Shown here: positions 35,661-44,057 of the stretch, piece by piece
How positions within the stretch are numbered: position 1 is the stretch's first letter
How the letters are laid out: each line of letters starts with the position of its first letter
Source: Hyphomicrobiales bacterium
Lineage (GTDB): Bacteria; Pseudomonadota; Alphaproteobacteria; Rhizobiales; NORP267
Length of the DNA: 64,000 nucleotides
Assembly: GCA_021775875.1 (NCBI GenBank)
Contig: JAJFHA010000011.1
Coordinates: 138,178 to 202,177 of the forward strand
Reading direction: 5' to 3'
The notes under the pieces: generated by a model
Seen by the model: the letters and a program-made list of their open reading frames with translations, nothing else
The model's database searches: none
Told to the model about the DNA's origin: nothing
Position numbers and translations under genes: made by a program

Positions 35661-36002
35661 CACAGGTTTTCTTGAACCTGATAATCCTGATCAAGGTCAG
35701 GGGCTTTGTATTGCAATAGCGTTAAGCGTACGGTGTCGTTGAACAGTCGCCCAGAAGGGTTGAAATTGTCTCCTGTTCATACCAGATATGTATCTGAAAC
35801 AATGACCCCGCCCGTCCGGTACTGGATTTCTATGCCGGAAACCCCCTTAACCGACGTTTAGAGCCTTAATTTAATTGTAGTTTGGGTGTAGTCGGGGATA
35901 AGTGTTCAGGAATGACTGGCAGATAATTCTGGAATCACGCAAAACTGCCAGACCAATTGTTGCGAAACTGCCAATTGTTGCAAAACTGGAAGAAAGAAAA
36001 AT
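35661..36002 (+). other. 342 bp clpX-lon intergenic region with weak hairpins and a tandem repeat
   Basis: No gene is visible. Just after clpX there are two short inverted repeats (CAGGTT/AACCTG near 35665-35682 and CCTGA/TCAGG near 35687-35702) that could act as a weak terminator. CAGATA/TATCTG forms a small dyad near 35783-35800. The last 50 bases before lon contain a tandem 18 bp duplication. A lon promoter must lie here, but I cannot assign a heat-shock consensus with confidence. Confidence 0.45.
35953..35988 (+). repeat. Tandem 18 bp duplication in the lon leader
   Basis: CCAATTGTTGCGAAACTG (35953-35970) is followed directly by a copy with one change (35971-35988), and the 9 bases GCAAAACTG before them look like the tail of a third copy. 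It ends 14 bases before the lon ATG, so it lies in the untranslated leader next to the ribosome binding site. Confidence 0.85.
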
Positions 36003-38429
36003 ATGAGCGAGAACAAACCAGACCTGGTTGAAATTCCCGGCGGACGTGGAGTATTTCCGGTATTGCCGTTAAGGGATATCGTCGTATTTCCGCATATGAT
36101 TGTACCTTTGTTTGTGGGCCGGGAAAAATCGATCCTGGCGCTCGAAGAGGTGATGCGAAACGATAAGCAGATTGTTCTGGCCACCCAGAAAAACGCCAGC
36201 GATGATGATCCTGAAATCGATCAGATTTATGAAGTCGGCGCACTTGCAACGGTGTTACAATTGTTGAAACTACCCGACGGCACCGTGAAAGTGCTGGTGG
36301 AAGGCCAGAGCCGCGCCCGTATCCTGTCCTACACGGATCGCGCGGATTATTTCGAAGCCAGCGCCGAGACCATCGATGACGATGATCTGGACGAAATTGA
36401 AGTTGAGGCCATGTCCCGCTCGGTGATTGCCGAATTTGAGGGATATGTGAAACTCAACAAAAAGGTGTCGCCGGAAGTATTGGGTTCCGTAACCCAGATC
36501 GAAGATTATTCAAAACTCGCAGATACCATTGCATCACATCTGGCGATCAAGATTTCCGAGAAACAGGAAATCCTTGAATATACCAGCGTGACCAAACGCC
36601 TTGAGCGCATCCTCGTATTGATGGAAAGCGAAGTCAGTGTTTTGCAGGTCGAAAAGCGCATCCGCTCTCGGGTCAAGCGCCAGATGGAAAAGACCCAGCG
36701 CGAATATTATTTGAACGAACAAATGAAGGCGATCCAGAAGGAGCTCGGCGACACCGAAGAGGGTGGCGACGAAATGAGCGAACTTGTGGAGAAAATCGCC
36801 AAAACGAAACTTTCCAAAGAAGCCCGCGAAAAGGCCGAAGCCGAGTTGAAGAAACTGCGCCAGATGAGCCCGATGTCCGCTGAGGCAACGGTTGTGCGCA
36901 ATTATCTCGACTGGATGCTGTCTATTCCGTGGGGCAAGAAGGGCCGGGTGCGTAAAGATCTGGTTGCCGCTGAACAGATACTTGATGCCGATCATTATGG
37001 GCTGGAGAAGGTCAAGGAACGTATCCTTGAATATCTTGCTGTGCAGGCCCGCACAAACAAGTTGAAAGGCCCAATTCTGTGCCTCGTTGGCCCTCCGGGC
37101 GTCGGTAAGACCTCGCTTGGCAAGTCCATTGCCAATGCGACAGGGCGCGATTTTGTCCGTATGTCCCTTGGTGGCGTGCGTGACGAAGCCGAGATTCGCG
37201 GCCATCGCCGCACCTATATCGGCTCAATGCCGGGCAAAATTATCCAATCCATGAAGAAGACCAAATCGGTCAATCCTCTGTTCCTGCTTGACGAAATTGA
37301 CAAGATGGGTGCTGATTTCAGAGGCGATCCGTCTTCGGCTTTGCTTGAAGTGCTTGACCCGGAACAGAATTCCAATTTCAACGATCATTATCTCGAAGTT
37401 GATTACGACCTGTCCAACGTCATGTTCGTGACAACAGCCAATACCCTGAACATTCCTGCACCCCTTATGGATCGTATGGAAATCATCAGGTTGTCCGGCT
37501 ATACCGAACTTGAAAAAGTACAGATTGCACGCCGTCATCTGATCCCTAAAACGATCAAGGAGCACGGTCTCAAATCCAAAGAGCTTACGATCCCTGATGA
37601 TGCTCTGTTGACAGTCATCCGGCGCTATACCCGGGAAGCTGGGGTGCGGAGTCTTGAGCGGGAATTGGCGCGCCTGTGCCGCAAGTCGGTCAAGGAATTG
37701 CTGACCTCCAAGAAAGAAGAAATTATTCTGGATCAGGAAATCCTCGAAAATTTTCTCGGAGTTCCGAAATTCCGTCATGGCGAGATGGAAAAGGAAAACC
37801 AGGTCGGCGTTGTGACCGGTTTGGCCTGGACAGAATTTGGTGGCGAGTTGCTGACAATCGAAGGCGTGATGATGCCCGGCAAGGGCAAAATGACGGTTAC
37901 TGGCAATTTGCGGGACGTGATGAAAGAATCAATATCTGCGGCAAATGCCTATGTTCGCTCCAGAGCCGTTGATTTTGGCATCGAACCACCGCTTTTTGAG
38001 CGCACGGATTTCCATGTCCATGTACCTGAAGGCGCGACCCCGAAAGATGGTCCATCGGCCGGTGTAGCCATGGTCACCGCGATTGTATCGGTGATGGCCG
38101 GAATTGCGGTTCGTCGCGACGTGGCGATGACCGGAGAGGTCACGTTGCGCGGCCGGGTGCTGCCAATTGGTGGCCTTAAAGAAAAGCTCCTGGCGGCTTT
38201 ACGTGGCGGGATCAAAAAGGTTTTGATCCCGGAGGAAAACGTGAAGGATTTGGCGGAAATACCTGAAGAGATTAAGAATTCTCTGGAAATCGTGCCAATC
38301 GCTATGGTCGGTGAAGTGTTCGAACATGCGTTGGAAAGCGTACCGGTTGCGATTGAGTGGAACCCGGAAGCACAGAAAGACGCAGCTATTTCCAAGGATG
38401 GCGACAAATCTGCCGTAACGGCGCACTAG
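36003..38429 (+). CDS. lon: ATP-dependent protease La (Lon)
   Basis: Lon (808 residues) degrades misfolded and regulatory proteins. It has an N-terminal substrate-binding LON domain ([19 protein letters not shown] near residue 19), a coiled region (about 190-310), an AAA+ module with Walker A GPPGVGKT near residue 363 and Walker [10 protein letters not shown], and a C-terminal Ser-Lys protease domain with Ser685 in DGPSAGVAM and the GGLKEK lysine (726/728). This is the LonA type. hupB follows, the same order as in E. coli and many proteobacteria. Confidence 0.97.
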   Translation: MSENKPDLVEIPGGRGVFPVLPLRDIVVFPHMIVPLFVGREKSILALEEVMRNDKQIVLATQKNASDDDPEIDQIYEVGALATVLQLLKLPDGTVKVLVEGQSRARILSYTDRADYFEASAETIDDDDLDEIEVEAMSRSVIAEFEGYVKLNKKVSPEVLGSVTQIEDYSKLADTIASHLAIKISEKQEILEYTSVTKRLERILVLMESEVSVLQVEKRIRSRVKRQMEKTQREYYLNEQMKAIQKELGDTEEGGDEMSELVEKIAKTKLSKEAREKAEAELKKLRQMSPMSAEATVVRNYLDWMLSIPWGKKGRVRKDLVAAEQILDADHYGLEKVKERILEYLAVQARTNKLKGPILCLVGPPGVGKTSLGKSIANATGRDFVRMSLGGVRDEAEIRGHRRTYIGSMPGKIIQSMKKTKSVNPLFLLDEIDKMGADFRGDPSSALLEVLDPEQNSNFNDHYLEVDYDLSNVMFVTTANTLNIPAPLMDRMEIIRLSGYTELEKVQIARRHLIPKTIKEHGLKSKELTIPDDALLTVIRRYTREAGVRSLERELARLCRKSVKELLTSKKEEIILDQEILENFLGVPKFRHGEMEKENQVGVVTGLAWTEFGGELLTIEGVMMPGKGKMTVTGNLRDVMKESISAANAYVRSRAVDFGIEPPLFERTDFHVHVPEGATPKDGPSAGVAMVTAIVSVMAGIAVRRDVAMTGEVTLRGRVLPIGGLKEKLLAALRGGIKKVLIPEENVKDLAEIPEEIKNSLEIVPIAMVGEVFEHALESVPVAIEWNPEAQKDAAISKDGDKSAVTAH

Positions 38430-38453
38430 AAACCTGAAATTACGGACTTGCGA

Positions 38454-38484
38454 AGGGCAGCTCAAGTGGGCTGCCTTTTGTCTT
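38454..38484 (+). terminator. Intrinsic terminator after lon
   Basis: GGCAGC (38456-38461) pairs with GCTGCC (38470-38475), extended by two further pairs, with an 8-base loop and then TTTTGTCTTT. It lies 25 bp after the lon stop and separates lon from hupB. Confidence 0.75.
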
Positions 38485-38621
38485 TGTGGACAAGCTGTTG
38501 ATAAATTCTGGAAAAGCTTTGGAAAAAAGTGTTGCTTTTCCGCCGTTTTTTTAGTGAGCATGTGATTTAGATGTACCGCGTACGAATCATTTCACAACAA
38601 ACCAGACAAGGGGTGAACCTC

Positions 38622-38897
38622 GTGAACAAGAATGACCTGATTGCCAGTGTTGCCGAAAAGGCAGATATTTCGAAGTCAGCCGCGCAAGACGCTGTCGAGG
38701 CGACCTTTAGCGTAATTCAAGACACGCTCAGCGGCGGCGATGATGTGCGCATCATCGGCTTCGGCAATTTCGCCGTAACTAACCGTGCAGCCTCTACAGG
38801 CCGTAACCCGCGCACCGGTGAGCCACTCCAGATCCCAGCTTCAAAGATCCCAAAATTCAAAGCCGGCAAAGCCCTCAAGGAAGCTGTTAACAGTTAA
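38622..38897 (+). CDS. hupB: DNA-binding protein HU
   Basis: HU (91 residues) is a dimeric nucleoid protein. The DNA-binding arm shows the IIGFGNFAVTNRAASTGRNP region with the RNPRTGEPLQIPASKIPKF signature, and the helical N-terminus reads NKNDLIASVAEKADISKSAAQ. The frame is open to 38571, but a GTG at 38622 with AAGGGG 8 bases upstream gives the standard M-N-K-N-D-L start and the exact family length of 91. The upstream codons look untranslated. Confidence 0.95.
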   Translation: MNKNDLIASVAEKADISKSAAQDAVEATFSVIQDTLSGGDDVRIIGFGNFAVTNRAASTGRNPRTGEPLQIPASKIPKFKAGKALKEAVNS

Positions 38898-38936
38898 CCT
38901 GAAAACTCAAATTTGGCTGCTTCGGCGACCGGGACC

Positions 38937-38967
38937 AGGGCCTCGCATTGCGGGGCCCTTTTCTTTT
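38937..38967 (+). terminator. Intrinsic terminator of hupB
   Basis: AGGGCCTCGC (38937-38946) pairs with GCGGGGCCCT (38950-38959) with one G-T pair and a 3-base loop, followed by TTTCTTTT. It lies 40 bp past the hupB stop. Confidence 0.9.
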
Positions 38968-39102
38968 GGTCGTTTGCCGTCCGCCTGCTTCAAATTTTGA
39001 GCGTCTGGCGCTTCGAATGACTTGCATTCGGCGTCGAGAAAACGTACATCCACCGGGGCCTGACAAATATTCCGAACCGGGAAGACGTTTTGGTTCGGGG
39101 CA

Positions 39103-39178
39103 GGGCGGTTAGCTCAGTTGGTAGAGCGCCACGTTTACACCGTGGATGTCGGGAGTTCGAGCCTCTCACCGCCCACCA
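39103..39178 (+). tRNA. tRNA-Val (anticodon UAC)
   Basis: This 76-base tRNA has acceptor stem GGGCGGT/ACCGCCC, a D-arm AGCTCAGTTGGTAGAGC, anticodon stem CCACG/CGTGG around TTTACAC (anticodon TAC), a T-arm with GTTCGAG and an encoded CCA. A 7 bp inverted repeat (CCGAACC/GGTTCGG, 39072-39098) stands just before it. Confidence 0.97.
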
Positions 39179-39292
39179 TTCCTCCCACGAACTTCAGAAC
39201 ATTTTCCATCTATATCGACTTCTACCAGCGCCGAAGGCGTGTATGATTGTTGCTGGTAATTTTATGCAGCGCTTATTCATGGCGACAAAAAT

Positions 39293-40210
39293 ATGTCTGA
39301 GCAGTCAAGTGATGTATCTAAAACCTTGATCCGGCCATCTGCCTTGCGCCGGTCCTGGCTTTTCCTGCCCGGTGCTGAACGCGAAGTCTTGTTGGGTGCG
39401 GCGACGAGCGCAGCTGACGTGTTGATCCAGGAACTGGAAGATTTCACACCGCCCCAATTACGCCCCCGGGCCCACGCCATTGCGGGTGAGATTCATGGCG
39501 TCTGGAATGCAGCGGGCAAGATAGCTGCTGTTCGGGTCAATCCCCTCGATGATGGCGGGTTGGTTGATCTGGAACAGGTTATGCCGTCGCGCCCGGATAT
39601 TGTGGCGCTGCCAAAGGTAAGCGAAGCACAACATATCCGCGATCTCGATAAAGAGATAACGCGACTGGAGAGTGTGCTTGGGATTATTCCCGGCTCCACC
39701 GAAATCCTGCCAAACATCGAATATGCCCGTGGGCTGGTGAACACAATCGATATCGCGGAATCATCTCCCCGGGTAAAAGCCTGCCTTCTGGCCGCTGAAG
39801 ATTTGGCCATCGATCTTGGCGCTGAGCGCGGGCAGGACGGCACGGAACTTCAATATTGTCGGCAGCGCTTCATTGTGGAATGCCGCGCCGCCAACGTGGT
39901 CCCGGTAGATTGCCCCTATACGTGGCAGAGCGGCGAACAATTTCTGATTGATGAAACCAGATACGCCCGGCGGCTTGGCTATACGGCGAAGAGTTGCGTC
40001 CATATTCCCCATGCCGCGCTCATCAATGAGATTTTGTCGCCGGGCCCGGAACAGATCGAAGCAGCACAGCAGATTGTAGAAGCGTTCGACTCCGCCCGCG
40101 AACAGGGCAGGGACCGGATCGAGGTTCAGGGGTCGTTGGTTGAGATGCCTACCTATCTGGGTGCGAAGCGGCTGCTGATCCGCGCAGAACAATTGGCCAG
40201 GTATGACTGA
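39293..40210 (+). CDS. CitE-like CoA ester lyase (HpcH/HpaI aldolase family)
   Basis: This 305-residue TIM-barrel protein of the citrate lyase beta-like family cleaves or forms C-C bonds on CoA esters such as malyl- or citramalyl-CoA. Features are RSWLFLPGAERE near residue 20, the metal-binding-type acidic segment QELEDFTPPQLRPRAH near residue 46 (the usual DLEDAV is altered), ALPKVSEAQHI and the catalytic-side PNIEYARGL near residue 140, with the CoA-site KSCVHIPH near residue 235. It overlaps the next dehydrogenase gene by 8 bp, so the two enzymes probably act on one substrate route. Confidence 0.85.
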   Translation: MSEQSSDVSKTLIRPSALRRSWLFLPGAEREVLLGAATSAADVLIQELEDFTPPQLRPRAHAIAGEIHGVWNAAGKIAAVRVNPLDDGGLVDLEQVMPSRPDIVALPKVSEAQHIRDLDKEITRLESVLGIIPGSTEILPNIEYARGLVNTIDIAESSPRVKACLLAAEDLAIDLGAERGQDGTELQYCRQRFIVECRAANVVPVDCPYTWQSGEQFLIDETRYARRLGYTAKSCVHIPHAALINEILSPGPEQIEAAQQIVEAFDSAREQGRDRIEVQGSLVEMPTYLGAKRLLIRAEQLARYD

Positions 40211-41066
40211 TTTTTTGAAACGCCCGATTGAGGATTGCACAATCGGTGTCGCCGGATGCGGCGCCATGGGGCTTCCTATGCTCAAACAGCTCCTCCAGGC
40301 GGGATTCAACGGGCGTGGATACGATATCCGCCCTGCAAACGACTATGTTGGTTTTGAGCAACATATGGAACCTGACGCCAAGGCGTTTGGCGAGCAGATT
40401 GATATTCTGGTTTCTGTGGTTCGTGACCGGGCACAAACCGAAGATTTATTTTTCAAAGAGCAGAAAATTTTTACCCACAAAACATATCCCCGCATCGTGA
40501 TCATAAGCTCCACCCTGTCGCCGGATCAGTTTTCTGATCTCGCTGCGAACCTTCCTCCAGATGTCATTGTGCTGGACGCCCCTATGTCCGGTGCGCCGAT
40601 TGGGGCGATCAACGGCGATCTCACTTTTATGGTTGGTTGTGCGCCAGAGCCGTTCGAGTATCTGCTGCCGTTATTCCAGGCCATGGGCAAACAAATCACC
40701 CATACAGGTCCCGCAGCCAGCGGCATGGCGATCAAGGTGCTGAACAATTACGTGGCTGCCTGTAGCGCGGTGGCTGTGCGCAAGGTGCTTGGCGCAGCCC
40801 TGACGCACGGATTGGACCAGACGATGATGCTGGACGTCATGAAGGCAAGTTCGGGCGCGACCTGGTTTGGAGATAATTTTGAGGCTATCGATTGGGCGCG
40901 TCAGGGCTATGAGGATGGGAATACAATCGCCATTCTCGAAAAAGATGTGAACTGCGCTCTGGAAACTCTGGAGGAGCAGGGTGCGCCGAAGGATGCTTTC
41001 AATATCGCTTTGCTTGAAGCGCTACAAAAGCTGCCTCCCATTGAAAGGAAATCCGACAAGACGTGA
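40203..41066 (+). CDS. NAD(P)-dependent beta-hydroxyacid dehydrogenase (3-hydroxyisobutyrate dehydrogenase family)
   Basis: The predicted 287-residue protein has an N-terminal dinucleotide-binding motif (GVAGCGAMGLP near residue 15), the substrate-binding DAPMSGAPIGAINGDLTFM segment near residue 122 and the catalytic Lys in MAIKVLNNYVA near residue 178. The family oxidises 3-hydroxyisobutyrate, tartronate semialdehyde or related acids. The expected GLGxMG is replaced by GCGAMG, which keeps the glycines. It starts inside the CitE-like gene (8 bp overlap), indicating a two-gene operon. The substrate is not determinable from sequence. Confidence 0.85.
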   Translation: MTDFLKRPIEDCTIGVAGCGAMGLPMLKQLLQAGFNGRGYDIRPANDYVGFEQHMEPDAKAFGEQIDILVSVVRDRAQTEDLFFKEQKIFTHKTYPRIVIISSTLSPDQFSDLAANLPPDVIVLDAPMSGAPIGAINGDLTFMVGCAPEPFEYLLPLFQAMGKQITHTGPAASGMAIKVLNNYVAACSAVAVRKVLGAALTHGLDQTMMLDVMKASSGATWFGDNFEAIDWARQGYEDGNTIAILEKDVNCALETLEEQGAPKDAFNIALLEALQKLPPIERKSDKT

Positions 41067-41194
41067 GGTGGGCAACATAATTTTGTCCCGACAAAATGTC
41101 GTTTCCATGCGCTGCATTTTGGCCCCGAAAGGCCTTTGAAATTCAATCGGTCAGAAATAAATCCGGGAAATCGAGACCGGACGCCGATGCAAAC

Positions 41195-41223
41195 TTGACT
41201 TGGCAGGTTTGCTGCCCTAAGTG
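41195..41223 (+). promoter_or_regulatory. Candidate promoter of tRNA-Asp
   Basis: TTGACT (41195-41200), a 17 bp spacer and TAAGTG (41218-41223) lie about 30 bp before the tRNA. The -35 box is good and the -10 weak. Further upstream, ATTTTGTC/GACAAAAT (41080-41097) is a perfect dyad that may help end the preceding operon. Confidence 0.35.
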
Positions 41224-41252
41224 ATCGCGACCTTCCGCGTTTCGACGCATTC

Positions 41253-41329
41253 GGGGGTGTAGCTCAGTTGGTTAGAGCGCTGGCCTGTCACGCCAGAGGC
41301 CGCGGGTTCGAGTCCCGTCACTCCCGCCA
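41253..41329 (+). tRNA. tRNA-Asp (anticodon GUC)
   Basis: This 77-base tRNA has acceptor stem GGGGGTG/CACTCCC (one G-T pair), a D-arm AGCTCAGTTGGTTAGAGC, anticodon stem CTGGC/GCCAG around CTGTCAC (anticodon GTC), a T-arm GGGTTCGAGTCCC, discriminator G and an encoded CCA, all typical of tRNA-Asp. Confidence 0.97.
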
Positions 41330-41439
41330 TTATTTCCTGACAAAATTAGCCGGATGTTATTGCGGCCCACTGTGCGCGATCATATGCGGTTCAGCAATTT
41401 TTGATCCGGGCGTGATTATAAATCTGATATTCTGTTTTC

Positions 41440-41871
41440 ATGACCGATCAAACACAAAAAGTAAGCGTGTATCAGCGGGTTCTGGAAGAGCGGGAATCTC
41501 GCGCCGTACATCTTTATTTCCAGGCCCGTGAATTTTTTGATTTCTGCGGCTTCGTAATCCTGTTCGCCGCCTTCACAGCGGTCTTCTTCCATTATGCCCG
41601 TCAACCCTATCCGTCGGTCTCTTATGTGATCTGCCTGGCGGCGTCAGGCACAGTCAGCGTTCTCTCGTTTTTCCGCCTCTCCTGGTATGTGTTTCACCGG
41701 CTGCGCGGATGGCTCTCGCGTTGGTCTGTAAAATACGGATTTAATTTGTTTCTCAAGCATGACTGGTTGCTGTCCAGCCTGACAATCGTCGTTGGTGGCG
41801 CCTCACTCTACGGAATGTTGCACGCGACCGACAACGCGTTGTCGACAATGGTACTTCCAATGTTGAATTGA
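41440..41871 (+). CDS. Membrane protein of unknown function
   Basis: The predicted 143-residue protein has a polar N-terminus (about 30 residues) and three or four hydrophobic helices (about 34-50, 60-78, 110-124, with a weaker one near the end), separated by a basic loop (HRLRGWLSRWSVKYG). I recognise no family. It stands alone between tRNA-Asp and the nuo operon on the same strand, with about 200 bp to nuoA. The ATG at 41440 is the first in the frame. Confidence 0.6.
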   Translation: MTDQTQKVSVYQRVLEERESRAVHLYFQAREFFDFCGFVILFAAFTAVFFHYARQPYPSVSYVICLAASGTVSVLSFFRLSWYVFHRLRGWLSRWSVKYGFNLFLKHDWLLSSLTIVVGGASLYGMLHATDNALSTMVLPMLN

Positions 41872-41951
41872 TTTGGGTCTGGTTTCGCTCATTATTGCGA
41901 CCCGTTTGCAAGTGGAGTGAATCTTCCACTGTTTCCAAGTTCAAGTATCAA

Positions 41952-41981
41952 TTATCAGCCTTGTTTCGTCTTGCCTAGAAT
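41952..41981 (+). promoter_or_regulatory. Candidate promoter of the nuo operon
   Basis: TTATCA (41952-41957), an 18 bp spacer and TAGAAT (41976-41981) are the best sigma-70-like pair before nuoA. The implied leader of about 80 bases contains a small hairpin, CCGGT/ACCGG (42038-42054), followed by TTTT right before the nuoA ribosome binding site. Confidence 0.3.
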
Positions 41982-42071
41982 CATCGCTTGGTCTAAGCCG
42001 GAGAGGGCTGCCTTTCTGGTTTAAGCTTGGACGCATGCCGGTATTAGAGACCGGTTTTAGGGGCACGGAAC

Positions 42072-42437
42072 ATGCAGGAACTATTGATGCAATATCTGCC
42101 AATCTCGATTTTCATCGGGGTAGCTGCGGTTATTGCTCTCGCTCTGATGTTTTCTTCGTTTCTGATTGCTCATAAAAACCCCGATCCCGAAAAGCTTTCG
42201 GCTTACGAATGCGGTTTTAATCCGTTCGACGATGCGCGCATGAAATTCGATGTGCGGTTTTATCTGGTAGCGATCCTGTTCATTATCTTTGACTTGGAAG
42301 TTGCATTCCTTTTCCCGTGGGCGGTTTCGTTCCGGGAGGTTGGCTGGTTCGGTTTCTGGTCGATGATGGTGTTTCTGGGCATCCTGACAATCGGGTTCGC
42401 TTATGAATGGCGCAAAGGGGCACTGGAATGGGATTAA
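42072..42437 (+). CDS. nuoA: NADH-quinone oxidoreductase subunit A
   Basis: NuoA (121 residues) is a small membrane subunit of complex I with three helices. The conserved loop [34 protein letters not shown] (landmarks YECGF and FDLE around residues 44-77) includes the quinone-site cysteine and the conserved acidic helix residues. It is the first gene of the fourteen-subunit operon. Its last 10 bases overlap nuoB. Confidence 0.96.
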   Translation: MQELLMQYLPISIFIGVAAVIALALMFSSFLIAHKNPDPEKLSAYECGFNPFDDARMKFDVRFYLVAILFIIFDLEVAFLFPWAVSFREVGWFGFWSMMVFLGILTIGFAYEWRKGALEWD

Positions 42438-43003
42438 ACGATGGCCCAGTCGTAGCGCCTGCACCAACGGGGATCATTGATCCGCGCACCGGTCGCCCTG
42501 CTGGCGAGGACAGTGCGTTTTTCACCGATGTGAACGCAGAACTCGCTGACAAGGGATTTCTGGTTACCGCCAGCGACGATCTGATCAACTGGGCCAGAAC
42601 CGGGTCGCTGATGTGGATGACCTTCGGGCTCGCCTGTTGTGCCGTTGAAATGATGCAGGCTTCGATGCCGCGTTATGATGTTGAACGGTTCGGCTTCGCC
42701 CCGCGCGGCAGCCCGCGCCAGTCTGACGTGATGATCGTTGCTGGTACGTTGACCAACAAAATGGCACCGGCTTTGCGCAAGGTTTATGACCAGATGCCGG
42801 AGCCGCGTTACGTTATCTCCATGGGCAGTTGTGCCAATGGCGGTGGCTATTATCATTATTCATATTCTGTAGTGCGCGGCTGCGACCGGATCGTGCCCGT
42901 AGATATTTATGTACCCGGATGCCCGCCCACGGCGGAAGCGTTGGTGTATGGAATATTGTTGCTGCAGAAAAAAATTCGCCGCACCGGCACCATCGAGCGA
43001 TAG
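42428..43003 (+). CDS. nuoB: NADH-quinone oxidoreductase subunit B
   Basis: NuoB (191 residues) carries the terminal cluster N2 that passes electrons to quinone. Cluster ligands are visible in [11 protein letters not shown] near residue 62, [12 protein letters not shown] and [11 protein letters not shown]. About 45 extra N-terminal residues rich in Pro and Gly precede the domain. The frame runs back to 42407, but the ATG at 42428 overlaps the nuoA end and is the coupled start. Confidence 0.96.
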   Translation: MGLNDGPVVAPAPTGIIDPRTGRPAGEDSAFFTDVNAELADKGFLVTASDDLINWARTGSLMWMTFGLACCAVEMMQASMPRYDVERFGFAPRGSPRQSDVMIVAGTLTNKMAPALRKVYDQMPEPRYVISMGSCANGGGYYHYSYSVVRGCDRIVPVDIYVPGCPPTAEALVYGILLLQKKIRRTGTIER

Positions 43004-43023
43004 GCATCACGGACCGCAAAGTC

Positions 43024-43626
43024 ATGGATGAAATGTTGCAGGAATTAAAAGACTATCTGGACGGCGCGCTCGCGAGCGAAATGCTGTCCAGTGAGATTGC
43101 CGATGGCGAGTTGAACCTGGAAATCCAGATCGACCATATTTTGCGCGTGCTCAAATTTTTGCGCGATGACAGCCAATGCCGATTTGTCTGTATCATCGAT
43201 ATTTGCGGCGTTGATTATCCAGGCCGCGAGAAACGCTTTGACGTGGTCTATCATTTGCTGTCGCCGCGCCAGAACCATCGCATCAGGGTCCATGTTTCAA
43301 CTGATGAGACAACGCCAGTGCCCAGCGCGATTTCTGTTTTCCCAGCCGCCGAATGGTTCGAGCGCGAAGCCTACGATATGTACGGCATCCTGTTTTCAAA
43401 CCACCCCGATTTGCGCCGCATCCTCACCGATTACGGTTTTGACGGTCACCCATTGCGCAAAGACTTCCCGGTCACAGGCTTTGTTGAGGTGCGCTACGAT
43501 GACGGCGAAAAACGGGTGGTCTATGAGCCCGTACGTCTGAACCAGGAAATGCGCAGCTTTGATTTTGCCAGCCCGTGGGAAGGCACTGATTACATTATTC
43601 CCGGCGACGAAAAGGCGAGCGAATGA
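43024..43626 (+). CDS. nuoC: NADH-quinone oxidoreductase subunit C
   Basis: NuoC (200 residues) is a peripheral-arm subunit without cofactors. The 30 kDa subunit signature is complete: [19 protein letters not shown] (around residues 105-124) followed by [23 protein letters not shown]. The frame extends upstream inside nuoB; the ATG at 43024, 20 bp after the nuoB stop, is the sensible start. Its last 4 bases overlap the start of an inserted thioesterase gene rather than nuoD. NuoC and NuoD are separate here, as in most alphaproteobacteria. Confidence 0.95.
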   Translation: MDEMLQELKDYLDGALASEMLSSEIADGELNLEIQIDHILRVLKFLRDDSQCRFVCIIDICGVDYPGREKRFDVVYHLLSPRQNHRIRVHVSTDETTPVPSAISVFPAAEWFEREAYDMYGILFSNHPDLRRILTDYGFDGHPLRKDFPVTGFVEVRYDDGEKRVVYEPVRLNQEMRSFDFASPWEGTDYIIPGDEKASE

Positions 43627-44057
43627 AGGCCACGCTGAAAATCGGCGAGACTTGTTCCTTCGCGTACCCGATTGGTCGGGAGCGGACGGTTCCGGCATTC
43701 TATCCGGACGCTCCGGAATTCCAGGAAATGCCGGAAGTATTCGCGACCGGGTATCTGGTCGGGCTGATGGAATGGACCTGCGTCAAATTGCTGACCCCGC
43801 ATATGGATGAAGGTGAGGGCAGCCTCGGCATTCACGTCGATTTTTCACATCTGGCGGCAACCCCGCCGGGTCTGACGGTAAATGTCGAAGCCGAATGTGC
43901 CAGTATTGATGGCAACCGCATCGGGTTCAAACTGAAAGCGTACGATGACCGTGACCTGATCAGCGAAGGCAAGCATGAACGCTTTGTCGTCGAATGGGAC
44001 CGGTTTAATGCAAAAACAGCTGAAAAAGCGGCGGCAGTTGCTGCCATGCAGGGATGA
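43623..44057 (+). CDS. FlK-type (fluoroacetyl-CoA thioesterase-like) hotdog thioesterase inside the nuo operon
   Basis: This 144-residue hotdog protein matches the FlK family. By direct counting Thr42 ([11 protein letters not shown]), Glu50 and His76 ([13 protein letters not shown]) fall at the same residue numbers as the catalytic Thr42/Glu50/His76 of FlK, and the TPPG loop is also conserved. It should hydrolyse a short acyl-CoA; a housekeeping clean-up role is more likely than fluoroacetate resistance. The ATG overlaps the nuoC stop (4 bp) and the stop abuts the nuoD start, so it is translated as part of the complex I operon. Confidence 0.82.
   Translation: MKATLKIGETCSFAYPIGRERTVPAFYPDAPEFQEMPEVFATGYLVGLMEWTCVKLLTPHMDEGEGSLGIHVDFSHLAATPPGLTVNVEAECASIDGNRIGFKLKAYDDRDLISEGKHERFVVEWDRFNAKTAEKAAAVAAMQG

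Noticed and set aside
35661-35760. Heat-shock (sigma-32) promoter before lon
   Set aside because: GTTGAAA and a CAT-like box occur, but the spacing and -10 sequence are too far from the consensus to claim.
36534-37205. 223-codon minus-strand frame inside lon
   Set aside because: Shadow of the lon AAA+ region; its composition mirrors Lon codons in reverse and it has no start signal.
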